From Hondaea fermentalgiana (Eukaryota; Sar; Bigyra; Thraustochytrida; Thraustochytriidae), in assembly GCA_014084085.1 (NCBI GenBank), contig NPFB01000111.1, forward strand, positions 156,686 through 188,566: a DNA stretch of 31,881 bases, read 5' to 3'. The notes beneath the pieces are model-generated. The model was not told the origin of the DNA and made no database searches. It saw only the letters and a list, made by a program, of their open reading frames with translations. This document shows positions 16,669-25,273 of the stretch, piece after piece; within the stretch, counting starts at the first letter, position 1; the number at the start of each line of letters is the position of its first letter. Position numbers and translations under genes: made by a program.

Positions 16669-17682
16669 TTATACCCAGTGAGTTCCTGCATTAAGATGGA
16701 AGGAGCGCTTCTCAGCAACCTTGGTCGGGCTGTAATACGCCGGGCCCGGGAGTTCCCTGGCGCGTGCCATGCTCTTTCGCACGGAGGTCTTGAATGCACT
16801 GACTGCAGCGGCTCGCGAAATTGGGTCTACAGGAATCGCGCCATAGTGTCCAGGCGCTGGCGTTTCCTCCTGAAGCGTTCTCTTTAGATACGGCTTGCCA
16901 AACCGATCGAGACCAGTGTTTGCAAACATAGGACTTGGGTGTACAGTTTCATTCTTGGGCTTGATGGGCTTGCTCATGCCATCATATTGCCCGGGCGCCG
17001 GAGTTCCTAAACGGCTACGCGGCACGAGGTCGGCACCGCGCTGCGAGGCTGAGCGAAATGCCGAGCTTGCTCCTGCAGCAGACGCCCATCGCGTTTGCGC
17101 GGGAACATCGTAGGCACCAGGAGCCGGTGCCTCGTTTCGAATGACCCATCCACGTTGTGTTTCCGAAGCAAACGCTGAAGATCGCATTGATTTCTTGTAT
17201 CGGGGAGTGTACGTTCTGCAGAGATCATATTGTCCCGGACTTGGAATATCCTTGCCTGCAAAGGGCCCAGCGGTGACAGGTCTCGGCGCACACTTGAATG
17301 CGGCGGTTCCACCGACGCTAAAGTCCTGCGCCGAGCTTAGGATGGTCGTCTCGATGGTGTAATATCCCGGGCCAGGAGGCAGCTCATCCTCCTCGCGTTC
17401 CCGCCCAAAGCGCTCAGTCTTTGACACGATGGCACCGTATCCTTTGCGGCTATATGACATGGCGCCTTCCGTTTCCGTACTCTTTGTGATGGATCCAGGT
17501 CGATGGTAGGCACCTGGGCCTGGTAGATCATGCACATTTCGGTGATCCTCGAAGCGTGTCGAGCTCTTGCCAAAACCCTTGCCTACGCCGGGGGTCGTCG
17601 ATAAGACTGTCTCATAGCGTGATGGGATGGAGTGCGGCGTGCGCTTCTTCTTCTTGGAGCGGCAAGTATTTTGCTGTGGCAT
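16669..17682 (-). CDS. SHIPPO / sperm-tail PG-rich repeat protein
   Basis: The 337-residue protein starts at the ATG at 17682, just after an AAG repeat; the frame extends further but only to a TTG. Seven Pro-Gly-x-x-Tyr motifs are spaced 35-50 residues apart: GPGAY (55), GPGYY (104), SPGQY (148), APGAY (187), APGQY (229), APGHY (276) and GPAYY (313). This is the SHIPPO repeat of ODF3 and STPG proteins. The length is close to that of STPG1, but orthology cannot be settled by eye. These proteins associate with axonemal or cytoplasmic microtubules, so this gene suggests a flagellated stage. The N-terminus is basic (KKKR). The stops of this gene and the HPPD-like gene are 110 bp apart. Confidence 0.88.
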   Translation of the reverse strand: MPQQNTCRSKKKKRTPHSIPSRYETVLSTTPGVGKGFGKSSTRFEDHRNVHDLPGPGAYHRPGSITKSTETEGAMSYSRKGYGAIVSKTERFGREREEDELPPGPGYYTIETTILSSAQDFSVGGTAAFKCAPRPVTAGPFAGKDIPSPGQYDLCRTYTPRYKKSMRSSAFASETQRGWVIRNEAPAPGAYDVPAQTRWASAAGASSAFRSASQRGADLVPRSRLGTPAPGQYDGMSKPIKPKNETVHPSPMFANTGLDRFGKPYLKRTLQEETPAPGHYGAIPVDPISRAAAVSAFKTSVRKSMARARELPGPAYYSPTKVAEKRSFHLNAGTHWV

Positions 17683-17713
17683 CTTCTTCTTCTTCTTCTT
17701 CTTCTTCTTCTTC
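17683..17713 (-). repeat. (AAG)n repeat abutting the SHIPPO start codon
   Basis: About ten TTC units on the plus strand, that is AAG on the gene's strand, end right at the ATG. In frame they would encode poly-Lys, but no ATG lies upstream of them, so they are probably the 5' UTR. Such a purine run would be an unstructured leader. Confidence 0.85.
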
Positions 17714-17748
17714 GACTCGGGCAATACGCTTGAGTCAAACAAGCAAGC

Positions 17749-17770
17749 TAGCAAGCTAGCTAGCTTGCTA
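17749..17770. repeat. 22-bp perfect palindrome
   Basis: Arms TAGCAAGCTAG and its reverse complement meet with no loop, inside a wider AAGCAAGCTAGC repeat run. It is 67-88 bp upstream of the SHIPPO ATG. It may be a dimeric factor site or just an AGCT-type microsatellite. Confidence 0.8.
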
Positions 17771-17972
17771 AAAAATCAAAAGACCGATCACAATCTACTC
17801 AGTCGCGGTGCCAGTATCGGCGCAAGCAACCAACCGTGGCGGTTCTGTGCTTGTCGCTCACTCTCACGCTCGTATGCTCGTTGCCCCCGCGTCTCGACCG
17901 AGTCAGAAGCCTGTCGCCCTTCTCCCCAGGATCGAGTTCGAAGCGTCGTTCCTCGCTGAGTATGCGACACCA

Positions 17973-18009
17973 CGCGACGCGACGCGACGCGACTCGACGC
18001 GACGCGATG
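17973..18009. repeat. GCGAC pentanucleotide array
   Basis: About seven GCGAC units with two point variants (ACTCGAC and GCGAT). It is intergenic. Confidence 0.85.
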
Positions 18010-18619
18010 CGCAAGAGTTTGTTCTCGCCTTCAGGTTCGCACGTGCCGCTCTCGACTTGTTTCCAGGGTCCGCGCCGGACCCGGGACGCTTCCGAGGTGT
18101 CCCGGCGCTCTGTGGATGAAACGATAAAATAATCATTCACATCAATCAATCAATTGATCAGTTCTACAAAACTCAATTCACCAGAGTCTACAGTCATCTA
18201 GTCAAGGCAAGAGGTTACTGTCGACCCGAGGCGAGAGAAATCAGGCCTTACTGCTAAAGAATGCGCGGGTCTGACAACTCACGAAGCCTACCTTCTCCCT
18301 TTTCAACCTATGCAATAGATGAACATTCTGGGTTGCGAAGAATGGGGTTGCGCAACCTCAAATTGGGGTTGCGCAAACGATGCAGGCTGGGTGGTCATGG
18401 ATGGCCCGGCCCAGTGCAAGCGACTTGCAGCTTGACATTTTCGTGCTTGGCCTTTGGCAGAGCGTCGCGCTGGCGTGGCCTTTTACGGACGCAGACCACG
18501 CAGATAGAGATCGGCCGAGGTGGTGCGCAGCAACGGGCGAGCTAGATACACCGACTCTGGGTTGCACGCCGGGCTCAGGCGTAGAAAGAAGGTTAGAAGA
18601 AAGAAACGAGATCGCCACG

Positions 18620-19945
18620 ATGGCGAAGAAACGCGGTCGCGGAGCGCAGCAAGAAAAGGGACCTGCGCCGCAGGCCAAAAAGGAACAGCAAGGAGGACAA
18701 AGCAAGAAGGCCAAGAAGGCCCAGCAGGTCGCTTCCGAGCTTGAAGCGAAAAAAGTAGACGCCAAAGTCAAGGCCGATGCCGACTCTTCCGAGGATGAGT
18801 CTTCCGATGGCGAAATGCTCGACGTCGGAGATGACCTCGCAACTCTTGGCAACGGGGCTAGTAAAAAGGGTGCTCCTGTAAAAAGAGTTGCCAGCAAAGC
18901 TACTGCGAGCAAAGTCAACAGAACTGGTGGCGGCGGCGACGACAACGGTGATGACGACGATGACGACGACGATGACAGCGAGGCTGACGAATACGAGAAG
19001 ATTCTCATGGAGAAAGGCGAGAACAAAAAGATGCTCAATGTCGACTTCGAGTTCTGTGATCCCAAAGAGGACGATTTTGCCATGATCAAAGCTCTTATTA
19101 CACAGGGCACTGCTGGCCTTGTCCCCAACATCGGCCTTGAACTGGGCACCCTTGCCGGCGACATCACCGAGCAGGCTGCGGTCGGCACGACCATTTGCGT
19201 CGACAGCGAAGTCTATGGCTTTGCGTCTGCGCTTGCCTCCAAGCACTATACCAAACAGGCCTACTTTGCGGCGCTCAAAGAGTGGATCCTTGCTGCTTGC
19301 CCTGCGCAGCGCAAGACTGAGCTCACGGAAGCCTTTGAGAAGAAGGGTCTCGCTTGGATCGTTAGCGAGCGCCTGGTCAACATGCCAGGTCAGCTTGCCC
19401 CTCCGCTGCTCCGCATGCTCTGTGAAGATGTCGAGTGGGCGCGTGCGAATGTTGCCGAGACCGGCGGATCCAAGGACATGTTTGATTTCGCCTATGCCCT
19501 CTTTCTGGCACCCTGCTTCATGGGTGCGATGAAGACACAGGCTGAAAAGGACCTCGACGAAAGCAGTAGCAGCGAAGATGAAGACGACGACGATGACGAT
19601 GACGACGACGACGAGGGCAATGGACAAAAGGAATCCACCGAGGCAAACGCAAGCGCAAAATCGCCCAAGAACAAACAGGCCGCCAAGGGCAAGGCTCCCA
19701 AAGCGAGCAAGGACCTTGTACCAGAACGCGACGAAGCACCTCTTTACCTGCACTATGAGGATGAGGATCTCGTCAAGATGGCTGAGATGACCTTTCCCAT
19801 CAAGTTGGCAACTAAGGTGGTTCTTGAAGGCAAGGCCAAAGGTGCAGTCCCACAAAAGCATCGTCCGCGCCACGCTCAAGTCGTGCTCATCAAGCTTCCA
19901 ACGCTGCGCAAGGTCGTGGCACAGCTTGAGAAAGAAGCACTGTAA
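18620..19945 (+). CDS. BCP1: BCP1/BCCIP family nuclear protein
   Basis: The 441-residue protein starts at the ATG at 18620 in a GCCACGATGG context. The N-terminus is Lys-rich (KKRGRG, a likely nuclear signal) with an acidic Asp run at 111-120. The conserved domain begins LNVDFEFCDP (139-148), matching the VNVDFE opening of BCCIP, and includes EVYGFAS (197-203) and SERLVNMPGQLAPPL (249-263), the best-conserved family block. A second Asp/Glu run near 312-330 interrupts the domain before the C-terminal strands. In yeast Bcp1 is a chaperone for ribosomal protein uL14 (Rpl23) and aids nuclear export; human BCCIP binds BRCA2 and p21 and also acts in ribosome biogenesis. A ribosome-biogenesis role is the safest inference here. 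It converges on the BRO1-domain gene. Confidence 0.9.
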   Translation: MAKKRGRGAQQEKGPAPQAKKEQQGGQSKKAKKAQQVASELEAKKVDAKVKADADSSEDESSDGEMLDVGDDLATLGNGASKKGAPVKRVASKATASKVNRTGGGGDDNGDDDDDDDDDSEADEYEKILMEKGENKKMLNVDFEFCDPKEDDFAMIKALITQGTAGLVPNIGLELGTLAGDITEQAAVGTTICVDSEVYGFASALASKHYTKQAYFAALKEWILAACPAQRKTELTEAFEKKGLAWIVSERLVNMPGQLAPPLLRMLCEDVEWARANVAETGGSKDMFDFAYALFLAPCFMGAMKTQAEKDLDESSSSEDEDDDDDDDDDDEGNGQKESTEANASAKSPKNKQAAKGKAPKASKDLVPERDEAPLYLHYEDEDLVKMAEMTFPIKLATKVVLEGKAKGAVPQKHRPRHAQVVLIKLPTLRKVVAQLEKEAL

Positions 19946-20246
19946 GATTTCCTCATTGCAGCACTTTCGCAGTCAGGCCGACAACATAGCACAACCCAAG
20001 CCAACCCAACTTATACAATCCATGTAGATTTTTCCTCTTTCCCTCCATCTCATCTGTCTCTTTTCTTCCCCTAGAGTTCCTGGGAATGTTTGACACAAGT
20101 TTGCACGTCCACTCTCTCGGAGACTTTTGCGCAGAAGCCCCGCGCCAAGGTTGACGCTAGTACCTTTCAATAAAAAGAAGAAAACAAGAACCAAGGTCAA
20201 TTCCATATTGGTGGTTGTTTACGATTCTCGTCATTCACCGAAAATT
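19946..20246. other. Convergent 3' intergenic region
   Basis: These 301 bp lie between the stops of the BCP1 and BRO1-domain genes. They are pyrimidine-rich at about 20030-20070, with an AATAAA-containing segment near 20168 that could serve as a polyadenylation signal. I see nothing else in them. Confidence 0.5.
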
Positions 20247-23200
20247 TTACAAGGTGCGCCAGGCACGCTGGACGCGTTTGCGCTCATCACGCTGCTGCAC
20301 ACTGAGCACGTGCTCCATCTCCAGCAAGATAAGCTCCATGCGTTTCTCGCAGGATTTTGGTCGAGGTGGTCGTGGAAGTCGTGCCCAACGCAAGCGGACA
20401 CGTCGCCACCACCACTGCAAGCGAAGAACTGCAACCGAGGCAATTTTGCTCACGCGGTCCAATCGTGTCCATTTAGAGACGCGAGTTTGCGCCTTGAGCA
20501 AGGGAATACCCACGCTGCGGCAAACTCCCCGCACACTACGCTGCTCGCGCTCGCCAAGCTCGAAGCTCGCCAAACAGGCTTCCGTTTTGGGACTCAGAAT
20601 TCGTCGCGGCGACGCAGTCGCTGGGTCGGATTGTAGGGCGCGATCGAGGTCTCCACGAAAGGCCCGATGACATGATCGACAAAGCTGCATGGCGCGCGGC
20701 TGAGCGAGACGGCGTGCAAGGTACGTGACGTGTTCCTCCGTAAGACCGTATCGATCAAGCCGCGTGGCTGCGCGCCATATCGTGAGTTTTTCACGGGCTT
20801 GAGTGATTGTAATTGTCGCCGATAGATTGTCCACGATAAAATCGTGGCCGCACATTGCACAGTCGCTCTCCCGCAGCGCGAGCGGCACAAGGCGCGTTGG
20901 GAGTCGATGTCTTGTCTTTTTCGACTCCAAATCGGCACCGATGCCTGGTGAATGGGCAGAAATGGGCGTTGAAGACACTTCTGGCGGAGAAATGCCGTCT
21001 AATGTACGCGCTGCCTCTGTCGCAGGTCTCGACCGTCTGCTTGAAGCCACGACATTTTCGTCTCTCATCGGCACCTCCTCTGAATTCTCCGTTTCTGCTT
21101 CCGCGGTACGGACCGCGCTGCGCTGTGCTTCGAGCAGCTGATCCATACAGAGCGTAAAGAGTAAGAACCCACACCAGTCCAGTCCGTGCGCATGAACAAA
21201 ATCGATGCGCGACAAGAGTGCAGTCGCTGAACTCAGCTTTCCAGCTGCGGAAGCGCTCGCAAGAAGACTACATTTTTCCACAAAAGCGTGTCCAGGACGC
21301 CCAATCTTGAACATGTCTGCAACACGGTCGCTGTCAATTCTCGCCGCTGGAGCCCGCAGATCGCCCCGTGCGCCAGGCACAAGAGTTTGGATAAAACACG
21401 CACGTAGCTGCTCAAACTGCCAATTTGCAAGCTTGGCGCTGTCCGCAGTCCCAATCGAAGCGCGATGCCGGCTACGCAAGGCCATGCCACGAACATCCTG
21501 CAGCGAGTCAAGCGACGACAGGTGCGAATACAATTTAGCCTGCACGACCGATTCGAGTTCTGTTACAAAAGTCTCAAACACCGCTTCGTTCTCGTATCCG
21601 GTCTTGCACGCTTGCAAGAGCGCTTCAACACTTGCGCCGCGCTCCTTGGTGTCCCGTGCAGTCTCTGAGGGGTCTTGTGCTTTTCCAATGAGTGGACAGA
21701 CACGTATAAACTGTGGATCACTCAAGCGGTTATGCTTGTGAACCCGAAAACGAAACGTGCGCATTTGCAGCGCAGCGCGCTGTCGCGGAGACGTCGCCAG
21801 CGTCTTCGCCTTTGCAGACGCTTTACGCTTCACGCTCCGCGAGCTTTTGCGGATCTTGGACGAGCGTCGCGTTTGTGCGAGGCGATTGAGAACGGGGCGA
21901 CCCAGTACTTGGCACTGAACGACCTCCAGCCGCTCGTCGACTGCCTCAAGCTGAATACGCACATAACGACCGCGGATTTCTCCTGCACCTGCATCGTCCG
22001 CCTGTGGGCACCACTCGAGCACACGACTCATGTAGCTAAATTTGTGATGCGCTTGCGAATGCTCAATGGCTTGCGCCAGCGTCATTTCCTTTGCAAAGGG
22101 GGTCCGTGCGATCATTACATGGACAATGCGTGCGCGCACGCGCTGTTCCATGGTCCACGTACGGACCGCGTAAATATGCGCGAGATTGCGTAAATCAACC
22201 TGCCACCACGGCTGCGACTCCTTTTCCGTGCACGCAGGGTTCCCAAAGAGATTGTCATCGACGGCATTCAAAGCAGAAGCTTGATCGTTGCTCGTCCGTG
22301 TGCTACTTTGTGTTGCAAAGCGATTTAGCGCTAGATTCACTGCACCCTCGGCCTCTGCGAGCTTGGACAGAGCCGCCCCACCCGATAAAATACCTTTGCG
22401 CTCCGTCTCGCTCAATTGCTTGAAGGACTCTTCGGTCATGGTCTGGATCGAGTCCAGGATCATTGTCTCAATGTCACGGTCTTGCTGCGTCTCTGTGGGA
22501 CGCAAGACGGTTTTTTCCACTTTTTGCGGCGCATGCAAGAGCTCAAAAGGCACTGTGAAGAACTGCTCGCAAAAGACACATACCTTGACGGTCGTATGCA
22601 CAAGTGCAAGAGCGCGCACCTTTGCATCCTTTTGCAGAGCGCCCCACAAGGATCGAAGCTTGGTCACACCCCGTTTGGTCGCGCTCGGGGCAAGGGATTC
22701 CACGGGAAATTCGCGTTCACAAACACCGCATGGTGCATGCGTTCGTGCCCGCGTCATGGCTTCAGTCTCTGGAGTCTGGCGTGGACGCCATCGTGACTCT
22801 CCAGGATATATGCGCTCCGTAACACCAGTGAACGCATCGTAGCGCATGTACGATGCTGCAGGCAATTTTTCTTCTGCAAAATAGCCCGAGTGTTCGCCAT
22901 CACTTGTATCTCCACTGAAGGTGCTCTCTCGTTCATCATCGCTCACCAGGGGGCTTTGGGGCCGCCTTGCTGCTCGCGTTTTGCCCCGCATAAATTGAAT
23001 ATGTCGCGCCCCGGTGGTGAGATTTCCGGTCGAAGGACTCGCTGGGCTTGTCGCTTCGCTTCTCAAAACCTGCGGTGACGTCTCATTTGCATGTGCATTT
23101 GTATGCGAAGACAAAGCTGCAGTGCGCCCTGCATGCAAGGTTTCTTCAACTGGAGTTGGGGAATCGAATGCCATGCGATGATGACACGGCCCAAGACGCT

Positions 23201-24629
23201 CAATACCATATTTCCATGGTGTTACGGAGAGGTCATGTCGCAAAGGCGAGCTTGGGCGATTTCGAGTTTGACTTTCTCCCTGCGCAATGTTGCTCTGCGC
23301 CATGGTTCCCAGGAGGTGCTGCATTTGTGTGGTCACAGCGTCTTGCGCCGCTTTCAGATCAATCTGAAACGGCATCGCTTCCACGAGTAGACCTACCGTC
23401 TGCGCAATGGGCACGTTGTGCATTAAGACATCTGTCGATGCGTCAGCGGGCGTGGCGCCGAGGCATTGGGCATGCAAGGCATGTTTCCATGAGTCTGCGT
23501 CCGCTGGAAGGTTTCGCTTCATTCCCTGTACTTGGGCTGTGGACTTGACAAGTGGCTGCAAGTGAAGCCATGCACTGTGCTTTTCGGTAGCATAGCGAAA
23601 ACACAAAGCGCATAGCCAGGTGTAAATTGCCCATGGTCCTCTGCGATTCTCCAGGACGGCGGCTTCGGCCTGGAAGAGGTAAAAGAAACCAAGCATGACG
23701 GCGGCAGCATCACGCGGAAATCGACGCCGTGCGTGCTGACGCTTGCGAGCCTGGCGCAAGCGAAGAAGTGCTTGGGTCGAAGTCTCGCACATGAGCGCCG
23801 CCATTTTGAAGTCTCGAAGCTTGCCTTTGCAACACGCAAATGACGCGGCGCAAAGCGTTTGAGCAGATATGAGGAAACCGTCGGCCATCTCTCTGCAGGC
23901 GTCTTGCACCGAAGCCCCAATACCGCCGACAATGACGATGTTATGCCGTAGTGCCCAGGTCGCGGCGCAGTTGGCTATGCCTGCAGCTTTACGAAGACTC
24001 TTGGCGGCCTCGAGCAAGGCCTCGCCGAGCTCGTCTTGCCCCACAAACTCTGCATTCATCTTGTTGAGAATTCTGTCTGCCCCGAATCGAGCAAAAAAAG
24101 CTTGTACAGTCGCAGCTGCTAGGAATGCGCACGTGATTTCTGTGCGGAGGGAGTTCACTGGAATTTGTTCGACGCTGAGGATGCCAGACCAGCTTGTGGC
24201 AAAATTTTGCAAAAGTGGGTCCGGCTCGTGGTCTTGGATCTCGGCATCTTGACGTTCGGCCACCAACATGACCAACGCAATGTACTCCTCAAAGAGCGCT
24301 ACAAGGTCAATCTCTGCATCCCCAAGCGAGTCAAGCACATTTTCGTATCGCGTGGTTGCCGCGGCAATGTGCAAAAGCGTCTCGTGAATTTTTGAACGAA
24401 TAGTTGCTGTATGTGTGATGAGAGCGCGGACATCGGCAGGCCTTCCAGGTAGAGCGTCAGGCTCTCGGAAAGCGTCGCCACGTTTTCGTCGTCGTCGCAC
24501 AAGCTCCTCAAAATCCACGTGTTCTGTTCGCGGCCAAGGAATGCGTGGGGTCACTTCACAGAGAACCCGCGTCCTCGTCGCTTGAACGGCACTGACCAGC
24601 GCGACGTTTCCTTCGACGTCGTCGAGCAT
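20247..24629 (-). CDS. BRO1 - zinc - F5/8C (discoidin) - zinc - IQ multidomain protein
   Basis: The 1460-residue intronless protein starts at the ATG at 24629. Residues about 20-430 resemble a BRO1 domain: the LRTEITCAFLAAATVQ helix, AAKSLRKAAGIANCAA, a long helix LISAQTLCAASFACCKGKL, and MHNVPIAQTVGLLVEAMP near its end. About 440-620 is disordered. C634/C637 with C684/C687 form a CxxC...CxxC module. Residues 763-910 are an F5/8 type C (fucolectin-like) beta-sandwich: NLALNRFATQSST, NAVDDN, WWQVDL and GRYVRIQLE. Residues 995-1170 are helical. A second CxxC pair (C1257/C1260 and C1317/C1320) resembles the first. An IQ-like motif LQWWWRRVRLR lies at 1405-1415. There is no signal peptide, so the discoidin domain would be cytosolic. 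BRO1 domains bind ESCRT-III proteins, so membrane remodelling or endosomal sorting is a plausible but unproven role. Confidence 0.8.
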   Translation of the reverse strand: MLDDVEGNVALVSAVQATRTRVLCEVTPRIPWPRTEHVDFEELVRRRRKRGDAFREPDALPGRPADVRALITHTATIRSKIHETLLHIAAATTRYENVLDSLGDAEIDLVALFEEYIALVMLVAERQDAEIQDHEPDPLLQNFATSWSGILSVEQIPVNSLRTEITCAFLAAATVQAFFARFGADRILNKMNAEFVGQDELGEALLEAAKSLRKAAGIANCAATWALRHNIVIVGGIGASVQDACREMADGFLISAQTLCAASFACCKGKLRDFKMAALMCETSTQALLRLRQARKRQHARRRFPRDAAAVMLGFFYLFQAEAAVLENRRGPWAIYTWLCALCFRYATEKHSAWLHLQPLVKSTAQVQGMKRNLPADADSWKHALHAQCLGATPADASTDVLMHNVPIAQTVGLLVEAMPFQIDLKAAQDAVTTQMQHLLGTMAQSNIAQGESQTRNRPSSPLRHDLSVTPWKYGIERLGPCHHRMAFDSPTPVEETLHAGRTAALSSHTNAHANETSPQVLRSEATSPASPSTGNLTTGARHIQFMRGKTRAARRPQSPLVSDDERESTFSGDTSDGEHSGYFAEEKLPAASYMRYDAFTGVTERIYPGESRWRPRQTPETEAMTRARTHAPCGVCEREFPVESLAPSATKRGVTKLRSLWGALQKDAKVRALALVHTTVKVCVFCEQFFTVPFELLHAPQKVEKTVLRPTETQQDRDIETMILDSIQTMTEESFKQLSETERKGILSGGAALSKLAEAEGAVNLALNRFATQSSTRTSNDQASALNAVDDNLFGNPACTEKESQPWWQVDLRNLAHIYAVRTWTMEQRVRARIVHVMIARTPFAKEMTLAQAIEHSQAHHKFSYMSRVLEWCPQADDAGAGEIRGRYVRIQLEAVDERLEVVQCQVLGRPVLNRLAQTRRSSKIRKSSRSVKRKASAKAKTLATSPRQRAALQMRTFRFRVHKHNRLSDPQFIRVCPLIGKAQDPSETARDTKERGASVEALLQACKTGYENEAVFETFVTELESVVQAKLYSHLSSLDSLQDVRGMALRSRHRASIGTADSAKLANWQFEQLRACFIQTLVPGARGDLRAPAARIDSDRVADMFKIGRPGHAFVEKCSLLASASAAGKLSSATALLSRIDFVHAHGLDWCGFLLFTLCMDQLLEAQRSAVRTAEAETENSEEVPMRDENVVASSRRSRPATEAARTLDGISPPEVSSTPISAHSPGIGADLESKKTRHRLPTRLVPLALRESDCAMCGHDFIVDNLSATITITQAREKLTIWRAATRLDRYGLTEEHVTYLARRLAQPRAMQLCRSCHRAFRGDLDRALQSDPATASPRRILSPKTEACLASFELGEREQRSVRGVCRSVGIPLLKAQTRVSKWTRLDRVSKIASVAVLRLQWWWRRVRLRWARLPRPPRPKSCEKRMELILLEMEHVLSVQQRDERKRVQRAWRTL

Positions 24630-25273
24630 GGTCGCTTATCTCTGCAAGCGCCGTTCCATGCGTGCGCGTGCTCGTGTGCGTAACCAGCAATCGATCTATG
24701 CTTGCTAACCAGCCAATCAGCCAGCGCCAGCCAGCCAGCCAGCCAGCCAGCCAGCTAGCCAAGCCAGCCGAGCCAATCAGCCAGCCAGCCAGCCAGCCAG
24801 CAACCTTGCCGATGATTAACTGATTGATCGATTGATTGATTGGATGATTCTTTGCCGGTCGCAAATCCGGTCGTTTGTCCTTCCTTCGAGTCTCCTCCCT
24901 TCGCTTTTTTTGTCCTTTCAGTGGTCGATCGCAATTTTTGGACATAGGCCTACTACCCGGCCTTCCGGACTGTGAATTATTAGCGCAGGCAGTCGTTATA
25001 CATTATCCATCATCCGTCCGCCGCTGTCACTTGTCCCGTGACACCACCAGCTTCTTAGGCCAGCTATTGGAGGCCAAAAGCAAAACGAACTTGAAGGTGT
25101 GTACCACGACAGGTGACCGGATCTGCATCCGAGCGAGCTTCTTGCGCTCGCTCATGGGCGGCGCTTTCTAGCATGGAAGGTGGCTGACCGAGAGCGAGTG
25201 AGCGAGTGCTCAAGCAGTATCAGCCGCTGGCGAAAAAGGCGAAGCCCGCGCGCCGCGTCGACGGGCGGCCGCG
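24630..25273. other. Divergent promoter region between the BRO1-domain and ECD genes
   Basis: These 644 bp have no gene. They hold the CAGCC tetranucleotide array next to the BRO1-domain gene, a TTGA run (24821-24845), and an 8-bp perfect hairpin GAGCGAGC/GCTCGCTC (25131-25138, 25146-25153) about 120-143 bp before the ECD ATG. The bidirectional spacing suggests shared promoter DNA. Confidence 0.55.
24709..24806. repeat. CAGC/AGCC tetranucleotide microsatellite
   Basis: Interrupted AGCC units in two blocks, about 24722-24755 and 24778-24801, with CAATCAG interruptions. It lies about 80-180 bp upstream of the BRO1-domain gene ATG. Confidence 0.9.

Larger units (their letters stand above)
17683..18619. 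other. Divergent promoter region between the SHIPPO and BCP1 genes
   Basis: These 937 bp contain no convincing gene. They hold the AAG run, a 22-bp perfect palindrome at 17749-17770, a GCGAC pentamer array (17973-18009), an ATCA-type run (about 18141-18160) and two copies of TGGGGTTGCGCAA near 18342 and 18363, the first overlapping the palindrome GGTTGCGCAACC. The BCP1 frame is open 80 codons upstream of its ATG, but that part looks non-coding. Confidence 0.55.

Noticed and set aside
18593..19879. 428-codon frame antisense to BCP1
   Set aside because: It is a hydrophobic Val/Leu/Phe-rich shadow of the Asp/Glu/Lys codons on the other strand.
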